Assembly (NCBI GenBank): GCA_017882065.1
Contig: JADGQD010000015.1
Location: 1 to 17,660 of the forward strand
DNA from: Anaerolineales bacterium
GTDB taxonomy: Bacteria > Chloroflexota > Anaerolineae > Anaerolineales > Villigracilaceae
Reading direction: 5' to 3'
DNA: 17,660 bases
Under the pieces are notes generated by a model. The model was not told the DNA's origin. It did not search any database and saw nothing but the letters and a program-made list of their open reading frames with translations. Both the position numbers and the translations under genes were made by a program. This document shows, in pieces, positions 1-6,817 of the stretch. The number at the start of each line of letters is the position of its first letter. Positions within the stretch are counted from its first letter, which is position 1.

Positions 1-107
1 CGCTCAGTAACTTCAACACCAATGGGGGTTTCCATCAAGCGGGCGTCTTCTGGCCAGCGTTCTTCAGGCCAATGTTCGGGGTAATAATCGGCACCGAAAT
101 AGAACAT
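1..107 (-). CDS. GH42 beta-galactosidase, 5' end only (partial, probably internally deleted)
   Basis: Only the first 35 codons are in the window; the gene runs off the left edge. The start codon ATG is preceded by AGGAG seven bases upstream, and the gene begins 16 bp after the aldo/keto reductase stop, so it is the last visible member of that operon. Residues 1-25 (FGADYYPEHWPEERW, then PEDARLM) match the conserved start of glycoside hydrolase family 42, which removes terminal beta-galactose. In this family 'DARLM' normally continues into an (K/A)EAG-N-V-R segment of the barrel. Here it continues as ETPIGVEVTE, which resembles the C-terminal domain of the same family (P-x-GVEVT-x-R). The likely reading is an in-frame deletion joining the two ends of the gene; an assembly join is the alternative. 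Family call is secure for the first 25 residues; integrity is doubtful. Confidence 0.7.
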   Translation of the reverse strand, partial: MFYFGADYYPEHWPEERWPEDARLMETPIGVEVTE

Positions 108-123
108 AAATATTTCTCCTAAA

Positions 124-978
124 TTAGTTGAACAATGGTTCAAAATCACTCGCTCGAGAAATTAACTCTGCCTGTTCCAAGGCGGACAGCTCTTTAAAAT
201 TTTCACAAGCATCCAAAATAGCAGGCAGCAGGGAAACGTCTCCGGCAGTACAAATTCCGGTAATCGGTTGAGAAAGGGCAAAGTTGATGCCTTTTTGGAT
301 CCATTCCTTTTCGGTAAAGGGCTGGTACCAGGTTGGATTCGTTTTTTGTTTTTCGCCCCAGGGACCCCTGGCTATACTTTTAATAATCATGGTGCCAATA
401 TCCCGATTTGCACATTGAGCTAATAATTCTTCCGCACGCTGTCGGTAGTCTGGGTCACTGTATAAAATAAAATTTATTGGAAATAGCACCGAATCAAAAT
501 CAAACCGTCGCAAAGCTTCTAGAAGAACACCAGGTACTTCCAACCCATGTCCCGTGATCCCGATATATTTTAGTAAGCCTTCTTCCCTGGCTCTTAGCAC
601 GGCCTCTAATGCTCCTCCGGTACTTGTAATTAGATCAAGGTCTGCCATATTACAAACGGCATGAAATTGATAAAGATCGAATGAAGCTGTCCTTAGAAGA
701 TCCAAGGAGTGCCGAAGTTCATCGTGGGCAGTCTCTTTCGTACGTTGCATTGTTTTACAGCCCAAGAAAAAACGATCCCGTTCGGTTTCCATCCAAGGAC
801 CCAGGCGCTCCTCAGCCTGACCATAACCTGGGGCTACATCAATATGGTTAATCCCAGAGGCGATCACCAATTCCATCGTTTGGTCAGCTTGCTTTTGAGA
901 TATCTCATAAAAAGCCGCAGCACCAAATATCGCCAGTGTACTTTCATGGTTTGTTCGACCAAATCTTCTTTTTTTCAA
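124..978 (-). CDS. Aldo/keto reductase
   Basis: A 284-residue cytoplasmic NAD(P)H-dependent oxidoreductase of the aldo/keto reductase superfamily ((beta/alpha)8 barrel). The catalytic tetrad is visible: D47 and Y52 in HIDVAPGYG, K75 in GCKTM, H106 in LYQFHA. The N-terminus (KKRRFGRTNHEST) is the usual first strand, and the C-terminal part (PITGICTAGD, residues near 240) fits the cofactor-binding region. The start is TTG, with AAGGAG six bases upstream lying inside the end of the preceding gene; the upstream stop and this start are one base apart, so translation is probably coupled. Neighbours are a lactonase-like PTE-family hydrolase upstream and a GH42 fragment downstream. An attractive inferred role is oxidation of a free aldose to its lactone, or reduction of a keto-sugar; the substrate cannot be read from sequence. 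Base composition is visibly more AT-rich than in the right half of the window. Confidence 0.9.
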   Translation of the reverse strand: MKKRRFGRTNHESTLAIFGAAAFYEISQKQADQTMELVIASGINHIDVAPGYGQAEERLGPWMETERDRFFLGCKTMQRTKETAHDELRHSLDLLRTASFDLYQFHAVCNMADLDLITSTGGALEAVLRAREEGLLKYIGITGHGLEVPGVLLEALRRFDFDSVLFPINFILYSDPDYRQRAEELLAQCANRDIGTMIIKSIARGPWGEKQKTNPTWYQPFTEKEWIQKGINFALSQPITGICTAGDVSLLPAILDACENFKELSALEQAELISRASDFEPLFN

Positions 979-979
979 T

Positions 980-1927
980 TTACGCTCCTTTAAAAATGGC
1001 GAAAGCCCGAGCCGGGTTCTTTTGAGTAATTATCTCTACCTCATTTTCTGAAACACCCAGAGAGTGTAGTTTTGGAATAAACTCTGTCACCAAATCTGTA
1101 AAGCCTCTTATCCCTGCCTCAGGCGACCCGCCCGGACTACCGGGCTGATACCAACCCGCATCATGAGATAACAAGATATGATCAGAGAATCCGGCCTCAA
1201 TCAACGCCAGGGTGAAATCTAAAAGCTCCTCTTGGGATTGCCAATCAGCACCAATCGCATCGAATTCTACAAATACGCCCAGCCTGGCCGCTTCCAAGTG
1301 CTTACGTTTATCCTTTTCGCTATTGGCATGAACCCAGATAAAGCGCTGGAGATCCATCCCTTTAGAGCCTAGAATTTCAATTTCATCTTGAAACAATCTG
1401 CCGCCGATGGTGTGGCTCGCAATGACCACCCCCGTACGTTGACTTGCGATCACGGCAGCCTGGAGATTACGAGCTTCAAGAGGTGTAATGCCATCATCGC
1501 TGACTGCAAGCTTGATAAAGCCAGCTCGAATACCGGTGCCGTCCATCCCAATTTCGATATCGCCGATCCAATTCTCAGCCAGCTCTGCAATACTCATTTC
1601 CTTAAGCGATTTAGGTACATAAGCATCACGATAAACACCTGTTGGTGCAATCAAGTGGATGGACGTCTGTTCCGCCAAACATTGTAGAACAGGTATATTA
1701 CGACCCACACCAACCGTAGAGCATTCCACCAATGCCGTCACCCCGGCTTGCTCGGCTTGCTGTAAAAATGGCTTCATAACCCTGACTACGTGATCCGGGT
1801 CTGCTTGGGCATAATCGGGAACATGCGGTCCGCGTAAATCCGTGAAGAGATGTTCATGAGGCAAAATCAATCCAAGATCATCCACAAGAACTTGTCGAAT
1901 AACTGCTTGCAAATATTCCGAATTCAT
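980..1927 (-). CDS. Phosphotriesterase-family (lactonase-like) metal-dependent hydrolase
   Basis: A 315-residue amidohydrolase-superfamily protein of the phosphotriesterase/PLL type. All binuclear-metal ligands are present: H24 and H26 (PHEHLFTD), the lysine to be carboxylated K139 (GFIKLA), H172 (ASHT), H200 (WVHAN) and D256 (SHDAGW). Length is normal for the family and no signal peptide is seen, so it is probably cytoplasmic. Characterised family members include phosphotriesterases, N-acyl-homoserine lactonases and phospho-furanose (sugar) lactonases. The setting (sugar importer, aldo/keto reductase one base downstream, GH42 fragments, LacI regulator) favours a sugar-lactone substrate; this is inference. 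Start ATG has GGAG nine bases upstream, and a promoter-like pair lies at 1950-1978, so this gene and the reductase can be transcribed separately from the importer. Confidence 0.88.
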   Translation of the reverse strand: MNSEYLQAVIRQVLVDDLGLILPHEHLFTDLRGPHVPDYAQADPDHVVRVMKPFLQQAEQAGVTALVECSTVGVGRNIPVLQCLAEQTSIHLIAPTGVYRDAYVPKSLKEMSIAELAENWIGDIEIGMDGTGIRAGFIKLAVSDDGITPLEARNLQAAVIASQRTGVVIASHTIGGRLFQDEIEILGSKGMDLQRFIWVHANSEKDKRKHLEAARLGVFVEFDAIGADWQSQEELLDFTLALIEAGFSDHILLSHDAGWYQPGSPGGSPEAGIRGFTDLVTEFIPKLHSLGVSENEVEIITQKNPARAFAIFKGA

Positions 1928-1949
1928 GATTCTTCACTCCAGGCTGGTC

Positions 1950-1978
1950 AATATAAATATATCTATCGATCGTGGCAA
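1950..1978 (-). promoter_or_regulatory. Predicted sigma-70-type promoter for the hydrolase/aldo-keto reductase genes
   Basis: On the minus strand TTGCCA (1978-1973) is followed after exactly 17 bases by TATATT (1955-1950). A start about seven bases further would give a leader of roughly 16 nt that still contains the GGAG site before the ATG at 1927. It lies between the GH42 remnant and the hydrolase gene. Prediction from sequence only. Confidence 0.45.
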
Positions 1979-2021
1979 GAATTTATCGGAAATCTGGCTG
2001 ACTTCAGGCATGACCATCTAT

Positions 2022-2310
2022 TCACCAGTAAAACATAAATTTCATTATTTTTAATAACAAATATGTGAAAACTGCGATGCCGTGAGGCTCCAGTTTCAAT
2101 TCATCGTTCAACCCGTGTTTGCCCAAATACTCACGCGCTGGCCGGGGCAAGGAGACAGATTGCTCAGTACACTCGTGTTAGATGACAATGTAAGCTACCT
2201 GTATTTGAGCATTCGTGCGTTTGCAGGCCTCTACCCTGATGGGGGTCTCCATGGCCGGTTTATACCAGCGGCTTGAGCAATACGACGATTGAGGAATGAA
2301 CCTTTCTGAT
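2022..2310 (-). pseudogene. GH42 beta-galactosidase C-terminal domain remnant
   Basis: No intact gene is here, but minus-strand translation across frames reconstructs the end of a family 42 beta-galactosidase. One frame gives GSFLNRRIAQAAGI (about 2304-2263), like the '...aGi' helix before the C-terminal beta domain. The next frame gives METPIRVEACKRTNAQ (from 2252), then AYIVI, an in-frame TAA where the family has an N before H, then HECTEQSVSLP. It ends with ELKLEPHGIAVFTY and a stop at 2022, matching the family's terminal 'L-x-P-x-G-V-A-V' pattern. So there is at least one frameshift (near 2255-2265) and one nonsense codon; roughly the first 80 percent of the gene is missing. METPI is shared with the truncated gene at 1-107, but the nucleotides differ, so the two are diverged homologues and not a recent copy. 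It sits right after a truncated MalG-type permease, a common order in galactoside operons. Confidence 0.65.
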
Positions 2311-2327
2311 GTAGTGTAATGCATTAA

Positions 2328-2603
2328 TTAGCCTTTGACAGCACCGGCTGTAATACCTTCCGCGAAACGACGCTGGAAGATCAGAAATATGATCAACAGA
2401 GGAATCAGGCTTATCACAGACATGGCCATCAGTTCACCCCAACGTGTCAATCCTGCACCACCGGTTAAGGAATTGATCGCTACAGTGATTGTCCAGTTTT
2501 GCGGGGATTTCAGGTAAATGAGCGGTCCCAGGTAATTGTTCCAACTTCCCATGAAAAAGATCAAACCCAACCTGCCCCGCTGGCGGGGTGTCAGGATTTC
2601 CAC
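2328..2603 (-). pseudogene. Truncated CUT1 (MalG-type) sugar ABC permease, C-terminal third
   Basis: The 91-codon frame (GTG at 2603) encodes the end of a MalG/UgpE-type inner-membrane permease: GLIFFMGSWNNYLGPLIYL, a periplasmic loop, a last membrane segment (SVISLIPLLIIFLIFQRRF) and the characteristic ending AEGITAGAVKG. Full-length members are about 270-300 residues, so the EAA loop and first four membrane segments are missing. The first ten codons (MEILTPRQRG) are not family-like and include a perfect GC palindrome at 2575-2588; recognisable homology starts directly after it. The frame begins only seven bases after the CUT2 permease stop. With no partner MalF, binding protein or EAA loop it cannot make a transporter. 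I read it as a scar of an older CUT1 operon. Confidence 0.72.
2575..2588. repeat. GC-rich palindrome at the permease rearrangement junction
   Basis: CCCCGC-TG-GCGGGG is a perfect 6-bp inverted repeat with a 2-base centre, flanked by imperfect CCTG/CAGG arms (2571-2595). It marks the point where MalG homology begins and lies 23 bp before the end of the CUT2 permease gene. It resembles the GC palindromes at 9741-9792. Confidence 0.5.
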
Positions 2604-2609
2604 TCCGAA

Positions 2610-3617
2610 TCAACTAAACTTTCTGCGCAAAACAGCCTGCAACGCGACCGAGGCAACAATGATGAAACCGTAAATGAGCTGTGTCCAGTAGGCCATCCAG
2701 CCCGAGGCGACAATACCCGGGTTGATCAAGGCGATGATGAACGCCGCGACCACGGTTCCAAAGATGGTGCCCGTGCCGCCGAATACGGAGGTACCGCCCA
2801 GGAAGACCGAGGCGAGCGTATTCAGCAGATAACCGTCCCCCAGAGTAGGCCAGAAGAATAAAAGCTGTTCGCTGACCACAAAACCTGAAAAAGCGGCCAT
2901 CAGGCCGACCAGCGCAAAGGTCAAGATCTTGGTACGGCCGGTATTGACGCCCATCAGCCTGGCGCTTTCAACATTGTCACCGGTGAGATAGACATGCGCC
3001 CCGAACTTGTGGCGGTTCAAGAAAAACCAGGCAATTAGGCCAAAAACAATGGTCCAGATGAACGGCATAGGAATGGGACCGATCTTGCCAACCAACAGGG
3101 GATACAAGATGGTACTTTTTACCTCCGACATACCCACCCCCTGGCCGTTGGTCACCACCAGTACCACACCCCGCCAGAGGAACTGGGTTCCGATTGTGGC
3201 GACCAGGGAAGGAACGCCCAGACGGACGACGATCAGACCGTTCAATAACCCAGCCAACAGACCGGCCAGTAGGCAGGCGAGGAAACCCAGCCAGACATTC
3301 TGGGTTACTCTGAAGGTGATGGAATATGCGGCCACACCCCAAGCCATCACCGAGGTGAAGGACAGGTCCATCTCCTTGACGATGATGACCAGCGTCAGGG
3401 GGATCGCCACCAGGGCAAAGAAGGGGGTCGTCAACATGAGCGAGTTGTAGATGGCATAGCTCTTAAAAGTAATAGGGGACCGCCATAAGAAGAATGTCCA
3501 GATGAGAATTCCGACCAGCGTGAGGGCGATCTGGAGTGACCACCTGCGCAGGAAGCGGGTGAAGCTTCTGGTCTTTGTCACCGGTGAAAGCGGTTTTCCT
3601 TCAACTATGGAATTCAT
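2610..3617 (-). CDS. CUT2 (ribose/xylose-type) sugar ABC transporter permease
   Basis: A 335-residue polytopic inner-membrane protein of the RbsC/BPD_transp_2 family, the channel subunit of a monosaccharide importer. Recognisable motifs: KEMDLSFTSVMAWG (81-94, RbsC-type 'G-DLSVGS' loop), GDNVESARLMGVNTGRTK (213-230, the cytoplasmic ATPase-coupling loop) and SVFLGGTSVFGGTGTIFGT (270-288). About eight to ten hydrophobic segments are seen. I chose ATG at 3617 (GGAGG eight bases upstream); an upstream ATG at 3728 would overlap the ATPase gene by 86 bases and adds a non-family tail. It begins 25 bp after the ATPase stop, as expected for one operon. The next thing downstream is a piece of an unrelated CUT1 permease, so this is the end of the intact importer. 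Confidence 0.93.
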   Translation of the reverse strand: MNSIVEGKPLSPVTKTRSFTRFLRRWSLQIALTLVGILIWTFFLWRSPITFKSYAIYNSLMLTTPFFALVAIPLTLVIIVKEMDLSFTSVMAWGVAAYSITFRVTQNVWLGFLACLLAGLLAGLLNGLIVVRLGVPSLVATIGTQFLWRGVVLVVTNGQGVGMSEVKSTILYPLLVGKIGPIPMPFIWTIVFGLIAWFFLNRHKFGAHVYLTGDNVESARLMGVNTGRTKILTFALVGLMAAFSGFVVSEQLLFFWPTLGDGYLLNTLASVFLGGTSVFGGTGTIFGTVVAAFIIALINPGIVASGWMAYWTQLIYGFIIVASVALQAVLRRKFS

Positions 3618-3642
3618 TTGACGTGCCTCCATGCATCTCTCA

Positions 3643-4419
3643 TCAGGCTGCTTTGCCGTTATCTTCGAGGTTGCCTGTCCGGGCCACACGATACAGCCGT
3701 TCAAGTAATTCGTCCATGGAAAGTTCATTTTTCATATACATGCCGGCAATGGTGCCGCGATCGAGCACAACAATCCGATCCACCACCGGATAGACATGGA
3801 AGATATTATGGTCGATAAAGATGCACGATTTCCCGGCGGCCTTGATCCCGTCGACAAATTCCAGGCATTTTTTGGTCTCAGTTAGGGATAAGCCCATCGT
3901 CGGTTCGTCAAGGATGATGAGCTCCGCCTCAAAATAGAGGGCGCGGGTGATCGCCACCCCCTGGCGTTCGCCGCCCGAAAAAGTCCCGACCGACGATTCC
4001 GGCGAGACTGCCGAAGAAGTAAAGCCCATTGCAGTATTCATCAATTTTTGGGTTTCCCTGGTCATTCCCCCAATATCGAGCAATCCCCAACGGTTGGAAA
4101 GTTCGCGTCCCATAAAAATATTGCGCCACAAGGACTGCTGATCCGCCAGGGCGCGTTCCTGGTAGACCACCTCGATCCCCATGTCCCGCGCCATCGGGAC
4201 AGAGAGGTTATCCATCTTTTTGCTCTTCCAATAAATCTCACCACCCGAGTCCGGTGGATGATAACCGGTGATGATCTTCACCAAGGTTGATTTGCCGGCG
4301 CCGTTATCGCCGAGCAGACCAACAATTTCATTGCTCCCCACCTCGAAGTTCACATGATGGAGTGCGGTTACTTCCCCAAACGTCTTTGAAACGTTCTTCA
4401 ACTGGAGTAGATGGTCCAT
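3643..4419 (-). CDS. CUT2 sugar ABC transporter ATP-binding protein (single NBD)
   Basis: A 258-residue ATPase that powers the adjacent permease. Walker A is GDNGAGKST (37-45), the Q-loop is Q87 in VVYQE, the ABC signature is FSGGE (147-151), Walker B is LIILDE (167-172) and the switch histidine is H204. Classical RbsA/MglA ATPases are about 500 residues with two fused domains. This one has a single domain, like FrcA-type proteins, and should act as a homodimer. ATG has GAGGA six bases upstream. It follows the binding-protein gene after a 105-bp gap that contains two hairpins. Confidence 0.93.
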   Translation of the reverse strand: MDHLLQLKNVSKTFGEVTALHHVNFEVGSNEIVGLLGDNGAGKSTLVKIITGYHPPDSGGEIYWKSKKMDNLSVPMARDMGIEVVYQERALADQQSLWRNIFMGRELSNRWGLLDIGGMTRETQKLMNTAMGFTSSAVSPESSVGTFSGGERQGVAITRALYFEAELIILDEPTMGLSLTETKKCLEFVDGIKAAGKSCIFIDHNIFHVYPVVDRIVVLDRGTIAGMYMKNELSMDELLERLYRVARTGNLEDNGKAA

Positions 4420-4441
4420 TGGGTTTCCTCGATTTTCAGAT

Positions 4442-4471
4442 GTGGTGCGAGGGTTCTATTCCTCGCACCAC
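4442..4471 (-). promoter_or_regulatory. Intercistronic hairpin 2 between binding-protein and ATPase genes
   Basis: A perfect 11-bp inverted repeat: GTGGTGCGAGG (4442-4452) and CCTCGCACCAC (4461-4471) with an 8-base loop. No T-run follows on the minus strand, so it is unlikely to be a strong intrinsic terminator. Hairpins after a first-gene binding protein commonly stabilise the upstream mRNA so that binding protein exceeds ATPase and permease; that role is inferred here. Confidence 0.6.
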
Positions 4472-4485
4472 GATCCAACGAACAA

Positions 4486-4514
4486 GCCTCCGTGGCCTCG
4501 AGAACCACAAAGGC
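4486..4514 (-). promoter_or_regulatory. Intercistronic hairpin 1 just after the binding-protein gene
   Basis: On the minus strand GCCTTTGTGG (4514-4505) pairs over 10 bp (two G-U pairs) with CCACGGAGGC (4495-4486), loop nine bases. It lies 10 bp after the binding-protein stop and in tandem with the hairpin at 4442-4471. Confidence 0.45.
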
Positions 4515-4524
4515 CATGCCTTAC

Positions 4525-5547
4525 CTAGCGAATATTCTTCGCCGCGAGCGGAGCAATGAAGTCGACGTTGCTCACATCGACAAAGCCCGCGCCGGTGTTG
4601 ATATCCAGGCCAGAGAAACCGTAGACCTTGGTCAAGCAGATTTGCAGAATGGGCAAATAACCCTGCAACCATGGCTGCTGGTCAATGACCAGATTCATCC
4701 AACCAGCCTTGATGGCATCCGTAGTGGCCGCCGAGAGGTCGAAGCCTGCCATCTTGATGTCGCCCGGGTTCTTGCCAGCGGCCTGCAGGTAGGTCGCGGC
4801 AGTAGCGGTCAGACCACCGTGATCGGTCACGACCACTTTGACATCCGGGTGCGAGGAGACGTAACCAGTGAAGGTCGCCGTGCCAGAAGCCGGGTCAGAG
4901 TTGGTTGCGGCGTCGATCTCAATGTAATCTACTGTAAGGTTGGCTTCGTTGAAGGCGTCGATTACGCCCTGCGTGCGCTGGCCGCGGCTGGGCTGCGAGA
5001 GCAGACCCCAAACCATGGCGCGATCCCCAGACACCAATCCAAAGCGCTTGACAGCTTCAGCGCCCAGAGCATGACCAGCATCATAGTTCTTGGCACCCAC
5101 ATAACCAAAACCATTGGCCGTATACTTCGCTTGAGCCAGGGGCAGTTCGGTGTTCTGGCTGGTGACGATAATACCATTTGACTCAGCAGTGTCAATGAGC
5201 GAATCAAACGAAGCGTCACCAGGATGGCCCATGACAGCGATTCCGTCCGGTTTCGTCGCGGCTACTTCGCTGAACTGCTGAGTCATTTTCTGAGTATCCC
5301 AATCAGACCAGACATAGTCCACCTTTGGACCCAGGTCGGCCTGTGCCTGCAAGGCGCCGTTATATACGTTCACGGCGAAGACGCCGCCTGCCGGTCCGCC
5401 GGGGAAAAAGACAATGTGGACATTGGAGCACCACTTCGCATCAGTCGGGGCAGCAGTGGAAGCCGCCTTCGGAGCACAACCTGACAGCACCATGCTGAAG
5501 ACGACTATCAGTATAAAAATCTTAAGTAGGTTATTTTTGCCGTACAT
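4525..5547 (-). CDS. CUT2 sugar ABC transporter substrate-binding lipoprotein
   Basis: A 340-residue extracytoplasmic solute-binding protein of the ribose/galactose-type (Peripla_BP_4, LacI-like fold). The N-terminus is a lipoprotein signal: charged start, hydrophobic stretch and lipobox LSGC with C24 as the lipidated cysteine, followed by a small A/T/P-rich linker. The mature part shows the two-lobed pattern, for example VMGHPGDASFDSLIDTA and a later VVVTDHGGLTATAATYLQ. ATG has AAGGAG four to five bases upstream. It is the first gene of the importer (binding protein, ATPase, permease), with LacI-type regulator immediately upstream. The sugar cannot be assigned; context suggests a monosaccharide processed by the downstream reductase and hydrolase. 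Confidence 0.92.
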   Translation of the reverse strand: MYGKNNLLKIFILIVVFSMVLSGCAPKAASTAAPTDAKWCSNVHIVFFPGGPAGGVFAVNVYNGALQAQADLGPKVDYVWSDWDTQKMTQQFSEVAATKPDGIAVMGHPGDASFDSLIDTAESNGIIVTSQNTELPLAQAKYTANGFGYVGAKNYDAGHALGAEAVKRFGLVSGDRAMVWGLLSQPSRGQRTQGVIDAFNEANLTVDYIEIDAATNSDPASGTATFTGYVSSHPDVKVVVTDHGGLTATAATYLQAAGKNPGDIKMAGFDLSAATTDAIKAGWMNLVIDQQPWLQGYLPILQICLTKVYGFSGLDINTGAGFVDVSNVDFIAPLAAKNIR

Positions 5548-5638
5548 TTTCTTCTCCTTTATGAACTTGATAGGGTTGAGATATAATCAATTGGCGCAAA
5601 TAAACTCGTCTTGAAACACGAGAGTATTCGCCCGCTCC

Positions 5639-5685
5639 GGAAGTGCTCTCTTCGGCCTCAAATCAATAAGAGCACTTCCTTTTTT
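5639..5685 (+). terminator. Terminator-like inverted repeat, T-run on the plus strand
   Basis: GGAAGTGCTCT (5639-5649) and AGAGCACTTCC (5669-5679) are perfect 11-bp complements with a 19-base loop, followed on the plus strand by TTTTTT (5680-5685) and more T/A. As an intrinsic terminator it points rightward, against both flanking genes (both minus strand). It could stop antisense transcription running toward the repressor gene, or form a hairpin in the leader of the binding-protein mRNA; in that direction no T-run follows. Confidence 0.5.
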
Positions 5686-5699
5686 ATTTTATAAGTCAA
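5658..5699 (-). other. Possible 13-codon leader ORF after the repressor gene
   Basis: Three bases after the repressor stop an unusually strong Shine-Dalgarno, AGGAGGTGAT (5710-5701), has no gene behind it. One base further TTG opens a 13-codon frame ending TGA at 5658. The frame covers the 5' arm (5679-5669) of the inverted repeat at 5639-5679, so a translating ribosome would keep that hairpin open. This could be a translated leader controlling the importer mRNA, or a chance remnant of a lost start. Speculative. Confidence 0.2.
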
Positions 5700-5712
5700 T
5701 ATCACCTCCTTT

Positions 5713-6750
5713 TTATGGTGTCTGCGAACTTTGACGAATGATCAATTCCGGTAGGATTGTTATATACTTCGGCTCGATCACATCATCAGCCATAAACTTA
5801 TTCTCGACTAACCTGACCAACTCCTCGACAGCAATGCAACCTAATGCATTCTGGTTTTGATTCACCGTCGATAATGAAGGGCAATAGAATTCAGACTCGG
5901 GGATCCCATCAAACCCAATAACCGCCAGATCATCCGGGATCTTCTTGCCCTGCTCAAATGCAGTTCGTAATACGCTTAGCGCCATTTGGTCATTTCCAAC
6001 AAACAACCCGTCCATCCCTGGAAATTTCTCTAACAATTCTATGAAGGCAATTTTTCCACTTCTGGAGGACCAATTTCCCTCTGCCCACATATGTGTTGAT
6101 GGTTTATATCCCGCATCCGATAATGCTGCTTCCCAGCCCAGCTTGCGCTGACGTGCCTCCCACCAATCGAGCGGACCTGTTATGTGGCCGATATTTTTCT
6201 TGCCCAGACTGATCAAATGCTCTGTTGCCATCCTTGCACCGAGGTAATTATCTATTGAGACAATGGAAACATCCTCCCGTTTCTCCATCGTCAGAAATAT
6301 TATTGGGATATCAATTTCGGGCAGAAGATCCCCTAACCAATTTCTATTGTCCTCAATTTCAGGTGCAGCCCAAATAATTCCATCCACCTGATGAGATTGA
6401 AGCCACCCCAACAATGGGTGAACATTGTTTGCGCTGAAGCTTGCGAGCTCCTTGAGCAGCAGGCCATAGCCCATTTCTTCGGCTTTACTGGTTATCCCGC
6501 TTAAAGTCCTGGAGGGTCCGATGTACTTAAGCCCCGCTGTCACGACACCGAAAATGTAGCTTTTTTGTCGGCTCAGGCTTCGGGCAATCGCACTCGGGTG
6601 ATAGCTTAAACCCTCAATAATTTCTTGAACGCGTTTTCTTGTCTCCGCTGAGACATCTTGGCGATTATTTAGCACACGCGAAACTGTTTGCCTTGAGACT
6701 CCAGCTTTTTTTGCTACGTCATAGATGGTTATTTTATTCTTATCCGTCAT
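5713..6750 (-). CDS. LacI-family transcriptional regulator
   Basis: A 345-residue repressor. Residues 6-28 form the LacI helix-turn-helix (ITIYDVAKKAGVSRQTVSRV), followed by the hinge motif YHPSAIARSL (50-59) and a periplasmic-binding-protein-like effector domain (FGVV at 67; VSIDN; DGLFVGND; IGFDG). I chose ATG at 6750, which puts the helix-turn-helix at the usual position; longer upstream frames run through the operator and promoter and are not family-like. The Shine-Dalgarno is weak. It lies directly upstream of the binding-protein gene on the same strand, so it probably controls the importer in response to the imported sugar or a derivative. Its own promoter (6818-6846) and a symmetric operator (6776-6815) show likely autoregulation. 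AT-richer than the genes to its right. Confidence 0.93.
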   Translation of the reverse strand: MTDKNKITIYDVAKKAGVSRQTVSRVLNNRQDVSAETRKRVQEIIEGLSYHPSAIARSLSRQKSYIFGVVTAGLKYIGPSRTLSGITSKAEEMGYGLLLKELASFSANNVHPLLGWLQSHQVDGIIWAAPEIEDNRNWLGDLLPEIDIPIIFLTMEKREDVSIVSIDNYLGARMATEHLISLGKKNIGHITGPLDWWEARQRKLGWEAALSDAGYKPSTHMWAEGNWSSRSGKIAFIELLEKFPGMDGLFVGNDQMALSVLRTAFEQGKKIPDDLAVIGFDGIPESEFYCPSLSTVNQNQNALGCIAVEELVRLVENKFMADDVIEPKYITILPELIIRQSSQTP

Positions 6751-6775
6751 GAGGTAATTCCCAAGTAATATTGTT

Positions 6776-6815
6776 ATGTGAGCGGTACCGTGAGCGGTCA
6801 CGTGACCGCTCACAT
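6776..6815. promoter_or_regulatory. Operator: three GTGAGCGGT half-sites, 24-bp perfect palindrome
   Basis: GTGAGCGGTCAC directly followed by GTGACCGCTCAC (6790-6813) is a perfect 24-bp palindrome. A third half-site, ATGTGAGCGGT (6776-6786), is the exact complement of ACCGCTCACAT (6805-6815), giving a second possible symmetric pairing with wider spacing. The GTGAGCG core resembles the lac operator half-site. The element covers the expected transcription start of the repressor gene, directly downstream of its -10 box, which is a classic repression position. Confidence 0.75.
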
Positions 6816-6817
6816 AT

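Noticed and set aside
2082..2276. 64-codon plus-strand frame in the gap before the hydrolase gene
   Set aside because: The opposite strand reads as a GH42 C-terminal remnant, which explains the stretch better; the plus-strand peptide resembles nothing I know and has no ribosome site.
3618..3728. Longer start for the CUT2 permease
   Set aside because: It would overlap the ATPase coding end by 86 bases, and the internal ATG has the proper GGAGG site.
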